Shown here: piece after piece, positions 8,932-17,469 of the stretch
Numbering within the stretch: position 1 is the stretch's first letter
How the letters are laid out: every line of letters begins with the position of its first letter
NCBI RefSeq assembly: GCF_002099195.1
Contig: NZ_NBYX01000002.1
Coordinates: 411,206 to 475,205 of the forward strand
Direction of reading: 5' to 3'
DNA: 64,000 nucleotides
DNA from: Burkholderia puraquae
GTDB lineage: Bacteria; Pseudomonadota; Gammaproteobacteria; Burkholderiales; Burkholderiaceae
The notes under the pieces: generated by a model
What the model was told of the DNA's origin: nothing
Databases searched by the model: none
The model's input: the letters and a program-made list of their open reading frames with translations, nothing else
Program-made: the position numbers and the translations under genes

Positions 8932-9366
8932 TCAATGCAGGCCGGCCGATGCGATCGAGCGCACGGTGTCGTTGATGTTCACGCAGCGCGACAGGCCGAA
9001 ATGCTCGGCTTCGCGGCGCTCCGGTTCGCTGCTCGCAATCGCCACCGCGCGCTCGGGCGGCACGCCGAGCGCCTGCAGCGCGACGTCGAAAGGATGCTGG
9101 TTTGATCCGGAGTCCTTTTGATTCGAGTCCGTGACGACGACCGAGAAGCGGTCGAGGTTCGCGCGGCCGAACTGGCCTTCGAACATGTCGCTGAGCCGTG
9201 CAGCCGGCAGCGTCGTGACGAGACCGAGTCGATATCCTTCTTCCGATGCTCGGTCGAGCCACTGGATGATCGCATCGCGTTGATGGCGCGACTCATGCGA
9301 ATCCGGTGTTGCTTCGATTTGCGCGAATGCAGCGTCGAGACGGGTGACGATGGCTTCGATAACCAC
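8932..9366 (-). CDS. HAD-superfamily-like hydrolase, small
   Basis: A 144-residue protein with a GTG start preceded by AGAGGAA. The region LGLVTTLPAARLSDMFEGQF and SVVVTDSNQK, then PFDVALQALGVPPERAVAIAS, follow motifs II to IV of HAD hydrolases (phosphoglycolate phosphatase-like, with the PxxxxxA LGVPP helix). The N-terminal DxD nucleophile motif is not visible in canonical form, so catalytic activity is uncertain. Its upstream region carries a sequence almost identical to that between ndh and the LysR gene, suggesting shared control. Confidence 0.65.
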   Translation of the reverse strand: MVIEAIVTRLDAAFAQIEATPDSHESRHQRDAIIQWLDRASEEGYRLGLVTTLPAARLSDMFEGQFGRANLDRFSVVVTDSNQKDSGSNQHPFDVALQALGVPPERAVAIASSEPERREAEHFGLSRCVNINDTVRSIASAGLH

Positions 9367-9446
9367 GGTGATTCCTCTTCAGAGACGTGATGATCCGTTC
9401 GCCGACGGGAATGCCACACACCTTAGCGTCGATCCGGAAATCGCGA

Positions 9447-9485
9447 CCAATTAATATTTATATCCGACTCATACGATTTGACTAA
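9447..9485. promoter_or_regulatory. operator-like element A, shared with the ndh/LysR region
   Basis: The AT-rich stretch contains AATATTTATATCCGACTCAT. Over about 35 positions it differs from the element at 11127-11165 at roughly 9 positions, keeping the cores TTAAT, TTTATA and CGACTCATA. It lies about 80 bp upstream of the HAD-like start codon. The matching copy lies about 75 bp upstream of ndh in the same relative orientation. Confidence 0.5.
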
Positions 9486-9623
9486 TGAATCGGGCGGTGA
9501 GCCAGCGTGGGCGCGGGATGCGTGTTGCACGGGATATTCCGCGCGAATGGCATCTTATCGACGGCCTTCGATGTGATGCACCAGATTCGCGCATGCGGTG
9601 AATGCACCGCACATGCGCATATG

Positions 9624-9661
9624 AAAAAACGGCATATCGAGCGATGCACGCGCGATATGCC
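9624..9661 (-). terminator. Rho-independent terminator of ndh
   Basis: On the minus strand a 9-bp stem (GGCATATCG with CGATATGCC) is followed by six U residues (9629-9624). It lies 32 bp after the ndh stop codon. Confidence 0.75.
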
Positions 9662-9692
9662 GCCTTGCGATACTGCGTGTGAACCGGCGCGA

Positions 9693-11051
9693 TCAGTGCA
9701 GCTTGATCGACGGCTGGTTGCGGCTTTGCAGCCAGTGGCTCAGCGACTGGAACAGCGCGCGCTTCACGCCGACCACGCTGAACAGGTGCTTGCGATACAG
9801 GAACTTGTACAGGCCGATCGCGGCAAGCCCGTCGACGATCAGCGAGCGCGAACGCACGCTGATATCGGCCTGGTACACGGCGCCCGCATGCCCGAGCGAC
9901 ACGACGGTGCCTGCATCGCGGAACGTGAAGCCGGCCACCGGCTTGCCGGCGACGCGGCGCGCGAACGCGTTGACCAGATACACGGCCTGCTGGTACGCGA
10001 CCTGCGCGCGCGGCGGCAGGAAGCCGCTCGCGCCGGCCGTCGGGCACGCGGCGCAGTCACCGAACGCATACACGCGCGGGTCGTCCGGCGTCTGCAGCGT
10101 ATCGGTCACGATCACCTGGTTCGAACGATTGAGCGTGATGTCGCCGATCTCCCGCAGGATCGCGGGGCCCGCCACGCCGGCCGCCCAGATCGTGATGTCG
10201 CTCGCGAGCCGTTCACCCGTCGAGGTCGTCACGGCGTCCGCGCCGACTTCCGCCACGCGAGTATCGGTCAGCACGTCGACGCTCAGCGCGCGAAGCTGCG
10301 CGTGCATCTTGCCGGACAGCCGTTCGTCGAGCGCCGGCAGGATGCGCGGGCCGCCTTCGATCAGCCGGATGTGCACGTCGCGCGCGGACACCAGCGCCTT
10401 GAAGCGGTACGTCGTCAGCTGCTGGATCGCATGCCGCAATGCCGCCGCCAGCTCGACGCCCGTCGCGCCCGCACCGATCACGTTGATGCAGATCGGCGCC
10501 GCGCGCCGCGCGGGCTGCTGCTCGGCCAGGTGATTCGCCTTCGTGCAGGCCGCGAGGAACTTCCGGCGGAAATCCTCGGCCTGGTCGAGGTTTTCGAGCG
10601 GCAGTGCATGGCGCGCCGCGCCCGGCACGTTGAAGAAGTTCGTCACGCTGCCGACGGCGAGCACGAGGTCGTCATAGCCGAGCTCGCGCTGCGGCAGAAT
10701 TTCCGTGCCGTCCGCGTCGTGCACGGCCGCGATCGTCGTCGTGCGAGCCGCGCGGTCGACCCGCTGCAGCGCGCCCTGCACGAAGCGGAACCCGTGGCGC
10801 TTCGCTTGCGCCGCGTATTCGATCGTGTGGGAGGCCGGGTCGCGATGGCCCGATGCGGCTTCGTGCAGCAGCGGCTTCCAGAAGTGCGTCGGATAGCGGT
10901 CGACGAGCACGATTTCGGCATGCCCGCGGCGTCCGACCGTATCGCCGAGACGCGTGGCGAGGTGCAGGCCGCCAGCGCCGCCGCCGACGATCACGATGCG
11001 CGGCACGCGCGGTGCGCGATCCGTTGCAAGGGTAGGCGTGATGTTGTCCAT
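9693..11051 (-). CDS. ndh: type II NADH:quinone dehydrogenase family flavoprotein
   Basis: The 452-residue protein has an N-terminal FAD-binding Rossmann motif (IVIVGGGAGGLHLATRL), the family segment HFWKPLLHEAASG, a second NAD-binding glycine motif (INVIGAGATGVELAAALR) and the YAFGDCAACP stretch that closes the FAD site, followed by PPRAQVAYQQA. NDH-2 enzymes oxidise NADH and reduce quinone at the inner membrane without pumping protons. The C-terminal amphipathic region (GLYKFLYRKHLFS) may anchor it. GGGAG before the ATG at 11051 sets the start. It is divergent from the LysR gene. A more general sulfide or pyridine nucleotide oxidoreductase role is less likely. Confidence 0.88.
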   Translation of the reverse strand: MDNITPTLATDRAPRVPRIVIVGGGAGGLHLATRLGDTVGRRGHAEIVLVDRYPTHFWKPLLHEAASGHRDPASHTIEYAAQAKRHGFRFVQGALQRVDRAARTTTIAAVHDADGTEILPQRELGYDDLVLAVGSVTNFFNVPGAARHALPLENLDQAEDFRRKFLAACTKANHLAEQQPARRAAPICINVIGAGATGVELAAALRHAIQQLTTYRFKALVSARDVHIRLIEGGPRILPALDERLSGKMHAQLRALSVDVLTDTRVAEVGADAVTTSTGERLASDITIWAAGVAGPAILREIGDITLNRSNQVIVTDTLQTPDDPRVYAFGDCAACPTAGASGFLPPRAQVAYQQAVYLVNAFARRVAGKPVAGFTFRDAGTVVSLGHAGAVYQADISVRSRSLIVDGLAAIGLYKFLYRKHLFSVVGVKRALFQSLSHWLQSRNQPSIKLH

Positions 11052-11126
11052 GTTGTGGCTCCCGCTGAATGACGATTCGGATGACATTGCTCAAGAACCG
11101 ACGATATAGTTTCGAACCCACACGAA

Positions 11127-11165
11127 CAATTTAATGTTTATAAGCGACTCATATGTATTCACTTA
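11127..11165. promoter_or_regulatory. operator-like element B between ndh and the LysR gene
   Basis: This copy includes TTTATAAGCGACTCATATG and an imperfect dyad TATAAG...CTTATA. It overlaps the LysR start codon at 11153 and lies upstream of ndh. It closely matches element A at 9447-9485. The position suggests LysR binding with autorepression and control of ndh. Confidence 0.55.
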
Positions 11166-12106
11166 TAGGAAAGACCGCGACGTTCCGGCAGCTGAAGGCG
11201 CTGGACATGATTGCGCGGCTCGGCAGCGTGTCGCGGGCGGCCGAGGAGCTGAACCTGACGCAGCCGGCCGTGTCGCTGCAGGTTCGCCTGCTCGAGCAGG
11301 CGGTGGGTGCTGCGTTGCTGCAGCGGGTGGGGCGCGGCGTGCAACTGACCGCGGCCGGCGAGATCGTGTCGCGCTATGCGCGCGAGATCCTGCATCTGTG
11401 GAGCGAGGCTGGCGACGAAGTGGCCGCGCTGACGGGGGATCTCGGCGGCACGCTGCGGATTGGCGCGATCACGACGGCCGAGTACCTGATCCCGCCGCTG
11501 CTCGTGAAATTCACCGCGACGCGTCCGCATGTGAAGACCTATTTCAAGGTTGGCAATCGCGACGACATCATCCGCATGCTCGCGACGCATGAAATCGATC
11601 TCGCGGTGATGGGCAGCGCGCCGAAGGAGCTGCGCACGCATGCGGTCGAGTTCGCGAAGCATCCGATGGTGTTCGTCGCGGCGCCCGGCCATCCGCTGAT
11701 GCAGCGCAAGCGCGTCGCGCTGAAGGATCTCGAATCCGCGCACCTGCTCGTGCGCGAACGCGGCGCGGGCACGCGCTCGACCGTCGAGAGCCTGTTCAAG
11801 AACGCGGGTTACCGGTTCCATGTGGGCTCCGAACTGTCGAGCAACGAGGCCATCAAGCAGATGGCCGAAGCGGGGCTCGGCGTTGCATTCCTGTCGTTGC
11901 ACGCGTGTGCACTCGAACTGCGCACCGGGCTGCTCGGGCAGCTGCCGTTCCCCGGCAACCCGATCGAGCGCGAATGGTATGTCGTCACGCTCGCCGACCG
12001 GCGCATCTCGCAGGTCACGGGGCTGTTCCGCGATTTCCTGATCAAGCAGGGCGCACCGGTGATCGACGGCGCGACGGTGGCGCCGCATGAGCGGCGGCGC
12101 AAGTAG
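11153..12106 (+). CDS. LysR-type transcriptional regulator
   Basis: A 317-residue regulator with the LysR N-terminal winged helix-turn-helix: TFRQLKALDMIARLGSVSRA, then EELNLTQPAVSLQVRLLEQ. The remainder is the two-subdomain effector-binding fold typical of CbbR/CysB-like members (IGAITTAEYLIPPLL, LVRERGAGTRSTVE). In-frame stop TAA at 11141 rules out a start upstream of 11144. No Shine-Dalgarno precedes the ATG at 11153, so translation may be leaderless or weak. The operator-like element overlaps the start. It probably controls the divergent ndh and the HAD-like gene. Confidence 0.9.
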   Translation: MYSLIGKTATFRQLKALDMIARLGSVSRAAEELNLTQPAVSLQVRLLEQAVGAALLQRVGRGVQLTAAGEIVSRYAREILHLWSEAGDEVAALTGDLGGTLRIGAITTAEYLIPPLLVKFTATRPHVKTYFKVGNRDDIIRMLATHEIDLAVMGSAPKELRTHAVEFAKHPMVFVAAPGHPLMQRKRVALKDLESAHLLVRERGAGTRSTVESLFKNAGYRFHVGSELSSNEAIKQMAEAGLGVAFLSLHACALELRTGLLGQLPFPGNPIEREWYVVTLADRRISQVTGLFRDFLIKQGAPVIDGATVAPHERRRK

Positions 12107-12132
12107 GCGGACGATGCCGGCCGGGCGGCCGG

Positions 12133-12333
12133 TCAGACGAGCCCGAAGTCGTCGTTGCTGTCGGGGATCGACGCGAGCAGCCGTTCGAGCCGGTACCAGC
12201 CGACGATGCGCAGGCACCAGGCGGCGAGCGCGGTGCGGTCGTTGCGGGAGCGGGGGCCGGATGAAGCGCGGCGGGCGGCAGCAGGCGAGGACGTGGTGAA
12301 CGCGGCGCGTTGCACAAGGCACTGGTGGGGCAT
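12133..12333 (-). CDS. small hypothetical basic protein
   Basis: The 66-residue frame starts at an ATG preceded by GGAG at good spacing. It contains an Ala/Arg/Ser-rich middle and ends in RLERLLASIPDSNDDFGLV. The segment LAAWCLRIVGWYRLERLL looks like an amphipathic helix. A longer version from 12399 is possible but lacks a good start. It is convergent with the LysR gene, 26 bp apart. The family is not recognised. Confidence 0.45.
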   Translation of the reverse strand: MPHQCLVQRAAFTTSSPAAARRASSGPRSRNDRTALAAWCLRIVGWYRLERLLASIPDSNDDFGLV

Positions 12334-12528
12334 GACGGTCTCCGTAGGTGTCGGATGGGGCCATCGTAAGCGGCGCGGGGCCCGCCGGCGCACACGCAAG
12401 GATGGCCCCGAGCAGAATCGGATGATCTTTTTCTGCTCGATCCGGGTACGGCTGGGGCAAGCCGCGGCGGGCGGTCCGAAAACGCGTCACAATGCGCGTT
12501 CGACATCCCCGTCCACTGGAGGAAGGCC

Positions 12529-13416
12529 ATGAGCGATGCGATTCTTGCCGCGCCGACGGACAACGGCGTCCCGGTCAGCCTGCGCTCCAGCCGCGGGCTC
12601 GGCTGGCACGGCTTCGGCGCGTCGCTGCTGGAAATCCGCGCGGGCACCTACCGGATTCCGGCGGCCGAGCATCACCGGATCGGCGTGCATATCGGGTCGC
12701 CCGTTCGAGCGGATTGCGTGTGCGACGGCGAGCGCGTGTCGCGCATCCAGGCGCATGGCGACGTCGACGTGATTCCGGCCGGCCTGCCCGGCCAGTGGAC
12801 CGACAGCGCCGACTGCCGGATCCTCCATATCGCGCTCAGCGACACGTTCGTGCGGCGGACCGTCGAACAGCTCGAGCTGAAACCGTCGCAAGGGCAGATC
12901 CGCCGCCGGCTGCAGGTGCGCGACCCGCGCCTGCAGCACATCGCGTGGGCGATGGCCGCCGAACTCGAGGCGGAAGACGCGTCGGATCCGCTCTATGCGG
13001 AAAGCCTGTGCACGGCGCTCGTCGCGCGGCTGGTCGACGGCCAGCCGGCGTTTCGCGAGCGCCGCCGCACGCTCGCGCCGAAGGCCGCCGCGCGCGTGAT
13101 CGACTATGTCGAAGCGAACCTCGATCGGCGCATGACGCTTGCCGAACTCGCGGCGCTCGTGTCGATCAGCGTGCCGCATTTCAAGGTGCTATTCCGCGAA
13201 ACGCTCGGGATGCCGGTGCACCAGTACGTCGTGCGGCGCCGGGTCGAGCGCGCGAAGGCGTTGCTGCTCGAAGGCCGGCTCAGCATTAGCCAGATCGCGC
13301 TCGAAGCCGGGTTTGCGCATCAGAGCCACATGGCGAGCTGGATGAATCGCGTGCTCGGCGCGACGCCGACGGAGATCGCGCGGTCGGGGGCGCGGGGCGG
13401 ACTGCGGCTGGCTTAG
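12529..13416 (+). CDS. AraC-family transcriptional regulator
   Basis: A 295-residue regulator. The N-terminal 170 residues form a cupin-like sensor region (GVHIGSPVRADCVCDGERV, VDVIPAGLPGQWTD). The C-terminal pair of helix-turn-helix motifs is typical: LAELAALVSISVPHFKVLFR, then ISQIALEAGFAHQSHMASWM and LGATPTEIAR. GGAAGG upstream of the ATG fits a ribosome-binding site. The next gene in the same direction, an NmrA-type oxidoreductase, is 390 bp away and is a possible target. Confidence 0.9.
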   Translation: MSDAILAAPTDNGVPVSLRSSRGLGWHGFGASLLEIRAGTYRIPAAEHHRIGVHIGSPVRADCVCDGERVSRIQAHGDVDVIPAGLPGQWTDSADCRILHIALSDTFVRRTVEQLELKPSQGQIRRRLQVRDPRLQHIAWAMAAELEAEDASDPLYAESLCTALVARLVDGQPAFRERRRTLAPKAAARVIDYVEANLDRRMTLAELAALVSISVPHFKVLFRETLGMPVHQYVVRRRVERAKALLLEGRLSISQIALEAGFAHQSHMASWMNRVLGATPTEIARSGARGGLRLA

Positions 13417-13806
13417 GGTGGCGAGGGCAGCGGGAGCGGCGCGTAATGGAGCGGTGACACCGCGCCCGGAGATGAGTGGTCGCGTTGGCGCCTGGGCATT
13501 TCTCCAACAGGCTGTTGGACAATCGCCGCATTCGCCCTCATCCGGAAAGCGCTTCATCGTCTCCCGTCTCGACGAGCCTGCTGAAGCGCAACGTCATGAA
13601 CGTGAGCGACGCATCCATCGCGAGTGTGTCGTTGCGCGTCATCGGCAGGCCGTCCGATTCGAAGCGTCAGGCGACGCAGCGGACCATGCGCATGGCAGCC
13701 ACCGCCCAATCCTTCATCCTTTCCTGCTCTGTTCATCCCTCCCTGCGCGCCGTTGCGTCCGCCCAACCGGACAATCACCGCACCTTCATCCCCTCAGGAG
13801 CGAATC
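13417..13806. other. intergenic region between AraC and NmrA-type genes
   Basis: About 390 bp without a convincing gene. Two similar short stretches, GGACAATCGCCGC at 13516-13528 and GGACAATCACCGC at 13769-13781, occur in direct orientation. They could be binding sites for the AraC protein but are widely spaced. No clear terminator or promoter seen. Confidence 0.4.
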
Positions 13807-14694
13807 GTGTTCGTGATCTTCGGTGCATCCGGCAACGTCGGCCAGTCGACCGTGACGGCCTTGCGCAACGCCGGCCATCCCGTGCGCGCGGTGTTGCGCG
13901 ACGCACGCCATCGTGAACGTTTCACGCAGCTCGGCTGCGACGTCGTGATCGCCGGGCTGACGGACGCGAACGCGGTCGCTTCGGCAATCGACGGTGCGCA
14001 GGCCGTGCAGCTGCTGTGCCCGGTACCCGTCGCCGACCCCGATCCGGCCGCGACGATGACGCGGACGATCGACGTCGCGACCGCCGCGCTCGCCGCCAAT
14101 CCGCCGCCGGTGCTGCTCGCGCTGTCGGACTACGGTGCGGAGCGCGACGGCAATACGGGCATCACCCGGCTGTTTCATCACTTCGAAGCGCGACTGAAGA
14201 CGATCTCGACGCACCTGACTCTGCTGCGTTCGGCCGAGCATCTGCAGAACTGGACGCGCATCCTGCCGGTTGCGCTCGGCACCGGCGTGCTGCCGAGCTT
14301 TCACCATCCGGTCGGCAAGGTGTTCCCGACGGTCTGGGCGCCCGATGTGGGCGTCGTCGCGGCGCGGCTGCTGCTCGATGTGCCCGAACGCGGCAACGGG
14401 CCGCGCGTCGTCAGTGTCGAAGGGCCGCGGCGGGTGAGCGTGACGGCGATCGCCGATACGCTCGGCGTGGCGGCGGGCAGGACGATCGTCGCGCATGAAC
14501 TGCCGCGCGACACCTGGGCCGCGACGCTACTGCGCGCGGGCCTCAGCGAACGCCACGCACAGTTGATCGTCGATCTCTACGACGTGCACAACGCCGGGCA
14601 GATCGACGTCGAGGATGGCGTGTCGGAGCGGCTTTACGGGACGACGACACTGACCGATGCGCTCGCGCAACTGGTGCGCCAGCACGTGCGGTAA
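13807..14694 (+). CDS. NmrA/YtfG-type NAD(P)-binding oxidoreductase
   Basis: The GTG at 13807 follows CAGGAG at 13795-13800 and directly opens the Rossmann motif VFVIFGASGNVGQSTV, so it is the start; the frame is open upstream but without such a site. The 295-residue product resembles atypical short-chain dehydrogenases of the NmrA/quinone oxidoreductase 2 type, with LLALSDYGAERDGNTGI and LLRSAEHLQNW as typical middle segments. Such proteins sense redox through NADPH or reduce quinones. It is convergent with benE. Confidence 0.85.
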   Translation: MFVIFGASGNVGQSTVTALRNAGHPVRAVLRDARHRERFTQLGCDVVIAGLTDANAVASAIDGAQAVQLLCPVPVADPDPAATMTRTIDVATAALAANPPPVLLALSDYGAERDGNTGITRLFHHFEARLKTISTHLTLLRSAEHLQNWTRILPVALGTGVLPSFHHPVGKVFPTVWAPDVGVVAARLLLDVPERGNGPRVVSVEGPRRVSVTAIADTLGVAAGRTIVAHELPRDTWAATLLRAGLSERHAQLIVDLYDVHNAGQIDVEDGVSERLYGTTTLTDALAQLVRQHVR

Positions 14695-14719
14695 TAGTGG
14701 AGGCGGCGCGCGTTGTGCA

Positions 14720-15922
14720 TCACGCCTGTCGCCGCACCTTGTTCAGTACCGCATACGAAAGCGACCCGATCACGATTCCCCAGAACGCGGAGCCGAGCCC
14801 GAGCCACGTCATGCCCGACGCGGTCGCGAGGAACGTGATCAGCGATGCCTCGCGGTGGTTTTCGTCCTCGAAGATCCCGTGCACGTTCGCGCCGATCGCG
14901 CCGATCAGCGCGAGCCCCGCGAGGATCGCGACGAATGCCTTCGGCAGCGCGAAGAACACCGTGACGATCGTGCCCGCGAACAGCCCGCCGATCAGGTAGA
15001 TCGCCCCGTTCGCGAGCCCGGCGATGTAGCGCCGGTCCGGATCCTCGTGCGCGTCCTTGCCGGTGCAGAGCGCGGCCGTGATCGCCGCGACGACGATCGT
15101 GATCCCGCCGAAGCACGCAACGACGAGCGACATCACGCTGGTCGCGGTGATGATCGGCCGCGCGGGTGTGTGATAGCCGGACACGCGCAGGATCGTCATG
15201 CCCGGCAGGAACTGGCCGGTGAGGCTGACGACGACGAGCGGCAGCGCGAGGCTGAGCGTCGTGCCGAGCGTCCATTCGGGCGCGATGAAGATCGGGTGCG
15301 CGATGCTCGCCGACACGTTGCCGAGATGCGTCATCCCGAGCAGCGTCGCGAGCGCGGCGCCCGTCAGCAATACGAGCACGATGCTGTAGCGCGGCAGCAG
15401 GCGCCTGAAGATCACGTAGGCCGCGATCATCCCGAACGCGAGCGCGGGCTGCTCCGACGCGGCGGCGAATGCATGCGTGCCGAACGGCAGCAGGATGCCG
15501 GCCATCATCCCGCACGCGATGCCGCGCGGAATGTGGCGCACGAGCCGGTCGAAATAGCCGGTCACGCCGATCAGCAGGATGATCAGTGCGGCCGTGATGT
15601 ACGCGCCGACAGCCTGGTTGAGCGTCAGTTGCGGAAACAGGCCGACGAGCAGCGCGGTGCCGGGCGCCGACCACGCGGTGATGACCGGTACCTTCAGCTT
15701 CCAGCTCGCGAACAGGCCCGATACGCCCGCGCCGATCGAGATCGCCCAGACCCACGACGACACCATCGCGTTGGACGCATGCGCCGCCTGCGCGGCCTGG
15801 AAGAAGATCGCGAGCGGGCCTGCATACGAAATCAGTACCGCGAGAAAGCCCGCGGTAATCGCGGAAACGGACCAGTCGTTGCCGATCGCGCGGATTGCGC
15901 CGGGCGGGGTGTTCGGTTGCAT
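14720..15922 (-). CDS. benE: benzoate:H+ symporter family transporter
   Basis: The 400-residue product is almost entirely hydrophobic, with about 12 predicted membrane segments. The N-terminal SVSAITAGFLAVLISYAGP and the middle TVSL-like LPLVVVSLTGQFLPG segments are typical of BenE. Members import benzoate with protons. No ben catabolic genes lie in the window, so the substrate is inferred from family only. An inverted repeat lies about 90 bp upstream of the start. Confidence 0.9.
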   Translation of the reverse strand: MQPNTPPGAIRAIGNDWSVSAITAGFLAVLISYAGPLAIFFQAAQAAHASNAMVSSWVWAISIGAGVSGLFASWKLKVPVITAWSAPGTALLVGLFPQLTLNQAVGAYITAALIILLIGVTGYFDRLVRHIPRGIACGMMAGILLPFGTHAFAAASEQPALAFGMIAAYVIFRRLLPRYSIVLVLLTGAALATLLGMTHLGNVSASIAHPIFIAPEWTLGTTLSLALPLVVVSLTGQFLPGMTILRVSGYHTPARPIITATSVMSLVVACFGGITIVVAAITAALCTGKDAHEDPDRRYIAGLANGAIYLIGGLFAGTIVTVFFALPKAFVAILAGLALIGAIGANVHGIFEDENHREASLITFLATASGMTWLGLGSAFWGIVIGSLSYAVLNKVRRQA

Positions 15923-16007
15923 CGTCGTGGGGGAGTGCGGCGCGCGGGCCGGGGGCAGAGCCGGGGCGAATGATTGTTGGAAGCTCCGGACGAGCCGTCA
16001 TTCTGGC

Positions 16008-16030
16008 CATTGCCGACGCAATTGGCAATG
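16008..16030. promoter_or_regulatory. inverted repeat upstream of benE
   Basis: CATTGCC and GGCAATG form 7-bp arms separated by 9 bp. The dyad lies 86 bp upstream of the benE start and 114 bp before the desaturase stop. It looks like a repressor or LysR-type binding site; no matching regulator gene is adjacent. Confidence 0.4.
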
Positions 16031-16143
16031 TGCGGGTGCGAGCGATGTTGTTGGTGTTTCGTAAGGAAAGTCGGGCGGTGTGGGCGAATCGGCGGCCGTG
16101 CGGCCCGTTTCCCCTCCGCTGAATCTCGCACCCGCACCGAACG

Positions 16144-17169
16144 TCACGTACTGATCTGCAACACCTTGTCGACCACCGCCACCTTCACGCCGCTGCCCGT
16201 CGACAACGACGCCGTGCCCTGGTCGAACGGATGCACGGGCGTATCGGTCGGCGTCCACGCATGGCGTGCCAGCAGTTCGCCGTACCCGCCGCGAATCACG
16301 AAGCCGCCGCACTTCTGCGCATACGCGTCGCGGCGCATCCGGTACGCGCGCGGCAGGTCGTACCACGGCAGCTTCGGCAGGTCGTGATGGACGAGATGAT
16401 AGTTGTTGTTCAGGTACAGCAGTCGCATCGCGAAGCCCGCTTCATTGATCGCGATGCGCGCCTTCGGATGCGGCGCGGCGCGATGCTCGTACAGCGAGCG
16501 AATCATCGCGATCGACAACGCGGGCCACGTGACCGCGAGCAGGTAATACCACCACGGCACGCCGATCGCCCATTGCAGCCACGCGAGCAGCGCGACCACG
16601 CAGGCGACGTGCGTCGCCCACATCGGCAGATAGCGGAAGTCGCCGCGACGAAACGCGGCGAATGCGTCGACGCCCATCGCGGCGATGCTCAGCGGCGGCC
16701 CGGCGATGAAGCGTCCGACGAAGGTCTTGCGTGCGACCGTCAGCACGCGGCGCCAGCGCGGCAGCTGCGACCAGCGTTCGCGCGTGACGTAGTTCGTTTC
16801 CGGATCGACGCCCGGCACGGTCAGGTCTTCGTCGCGGTGATGGTCGAGATGCGTGTCGCGATACAGCGTGTACGGATACCAGGCCGTCAGCGGCGGATAG
16901 CCGAGCAGCTTGTTCACGAGGGCGGAGCGCGTCGGATGGCCGTGCAGCAGTTCGTGCTGCAGCGACATATGCCATGCGCCGAGCAGGATCAGCGGCGGCG
17001 TTGCGGCCGCGAGCGGCAGGGCCCCGGTGCGCACGAGCAGCAGCACGGCGAGCCAGCCGCCGTAGATCGCGACGACCAGCAGCCAGGTCGGCCACTCGGT
17101 GCGGGCAGTGAAGCGGGTGTCGAGCGCGGCGATCGCACGCGCGTGGTCGACGTCGAAGTATTCGGCCAT
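16144..17169 (-). CDS. membrane fatty acid desaturase
   Basis: The 341-residue protein has the three histidine clusters of membrane di-iron desaturases: HELLHGHP, HLDHHRDED and NYHLVHHDLP. Membrane segments lie at about residues 28-50, 55-75, 185-210 and 213-235. It should introduce a double bond into acyl lipids at the inner membrane. The start ATG at 17169 fits homologue length; the frame remains open far upstream but that part is Arg-rich shadow sequence. Neighbouring genes do not point to a pathway. Confidence 0.88.
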   Translation of the reverse strand: MAEYFDVDHARAIAALDTRFTARTEWPTWLLVVAIYGGWLAVLLLVRTGALPLAAATPPLILLGAWHMSLQHELLHGHPTRSALVNKLLGYPPLTAWYPYTLYRDTHLDHHRDEDLTVPGVDPETNYVTRERWSQLPRWRRVLTVARKTFVGRFIAGPPLSIAAMGVDAFAAFRRGDFRYLPMWATHVACVVALLAWLQWAIGVPWWYYLLAVTWPALSIAMIRSLYEHRAAPHPKARIAINEAGFAMRLLYLNNNYHLVHHDLPKLPWYDLPRAYRMRRDAYAQKCGGFVIRGGYGELLARHAWTPTDTPVHPFDQGTASLSTGSGVKVAVVDKVLQIST

Positions 17170-17469
17170 GGCGTTGAGGCGGGATGGAACAGGCAGCGCG
17201 GGGAACGCGCGGTTGAACCGGTGCGCTCGGCCCGGGTGCGCAGGTGTCGCGCGGATCACGGTCGGCCTGTCCGGCAACACGCGCGGTGGCGATGCTCGGG
17301 TGGGCATCAGAACGGTACCGGGATCCCGCCGCGCGGCCAACCAACCGATTCGCATTTGCTTATCGTCGCGCGGCCGATATGCTTCGCGCGTGCTGCGCCA
17401 CGTTCGGCCCCCGTTTTGCGGGATCGAACCGGGTTCCGCTGTGCGAGCGGCGATGCGTAGAATGCCCGC

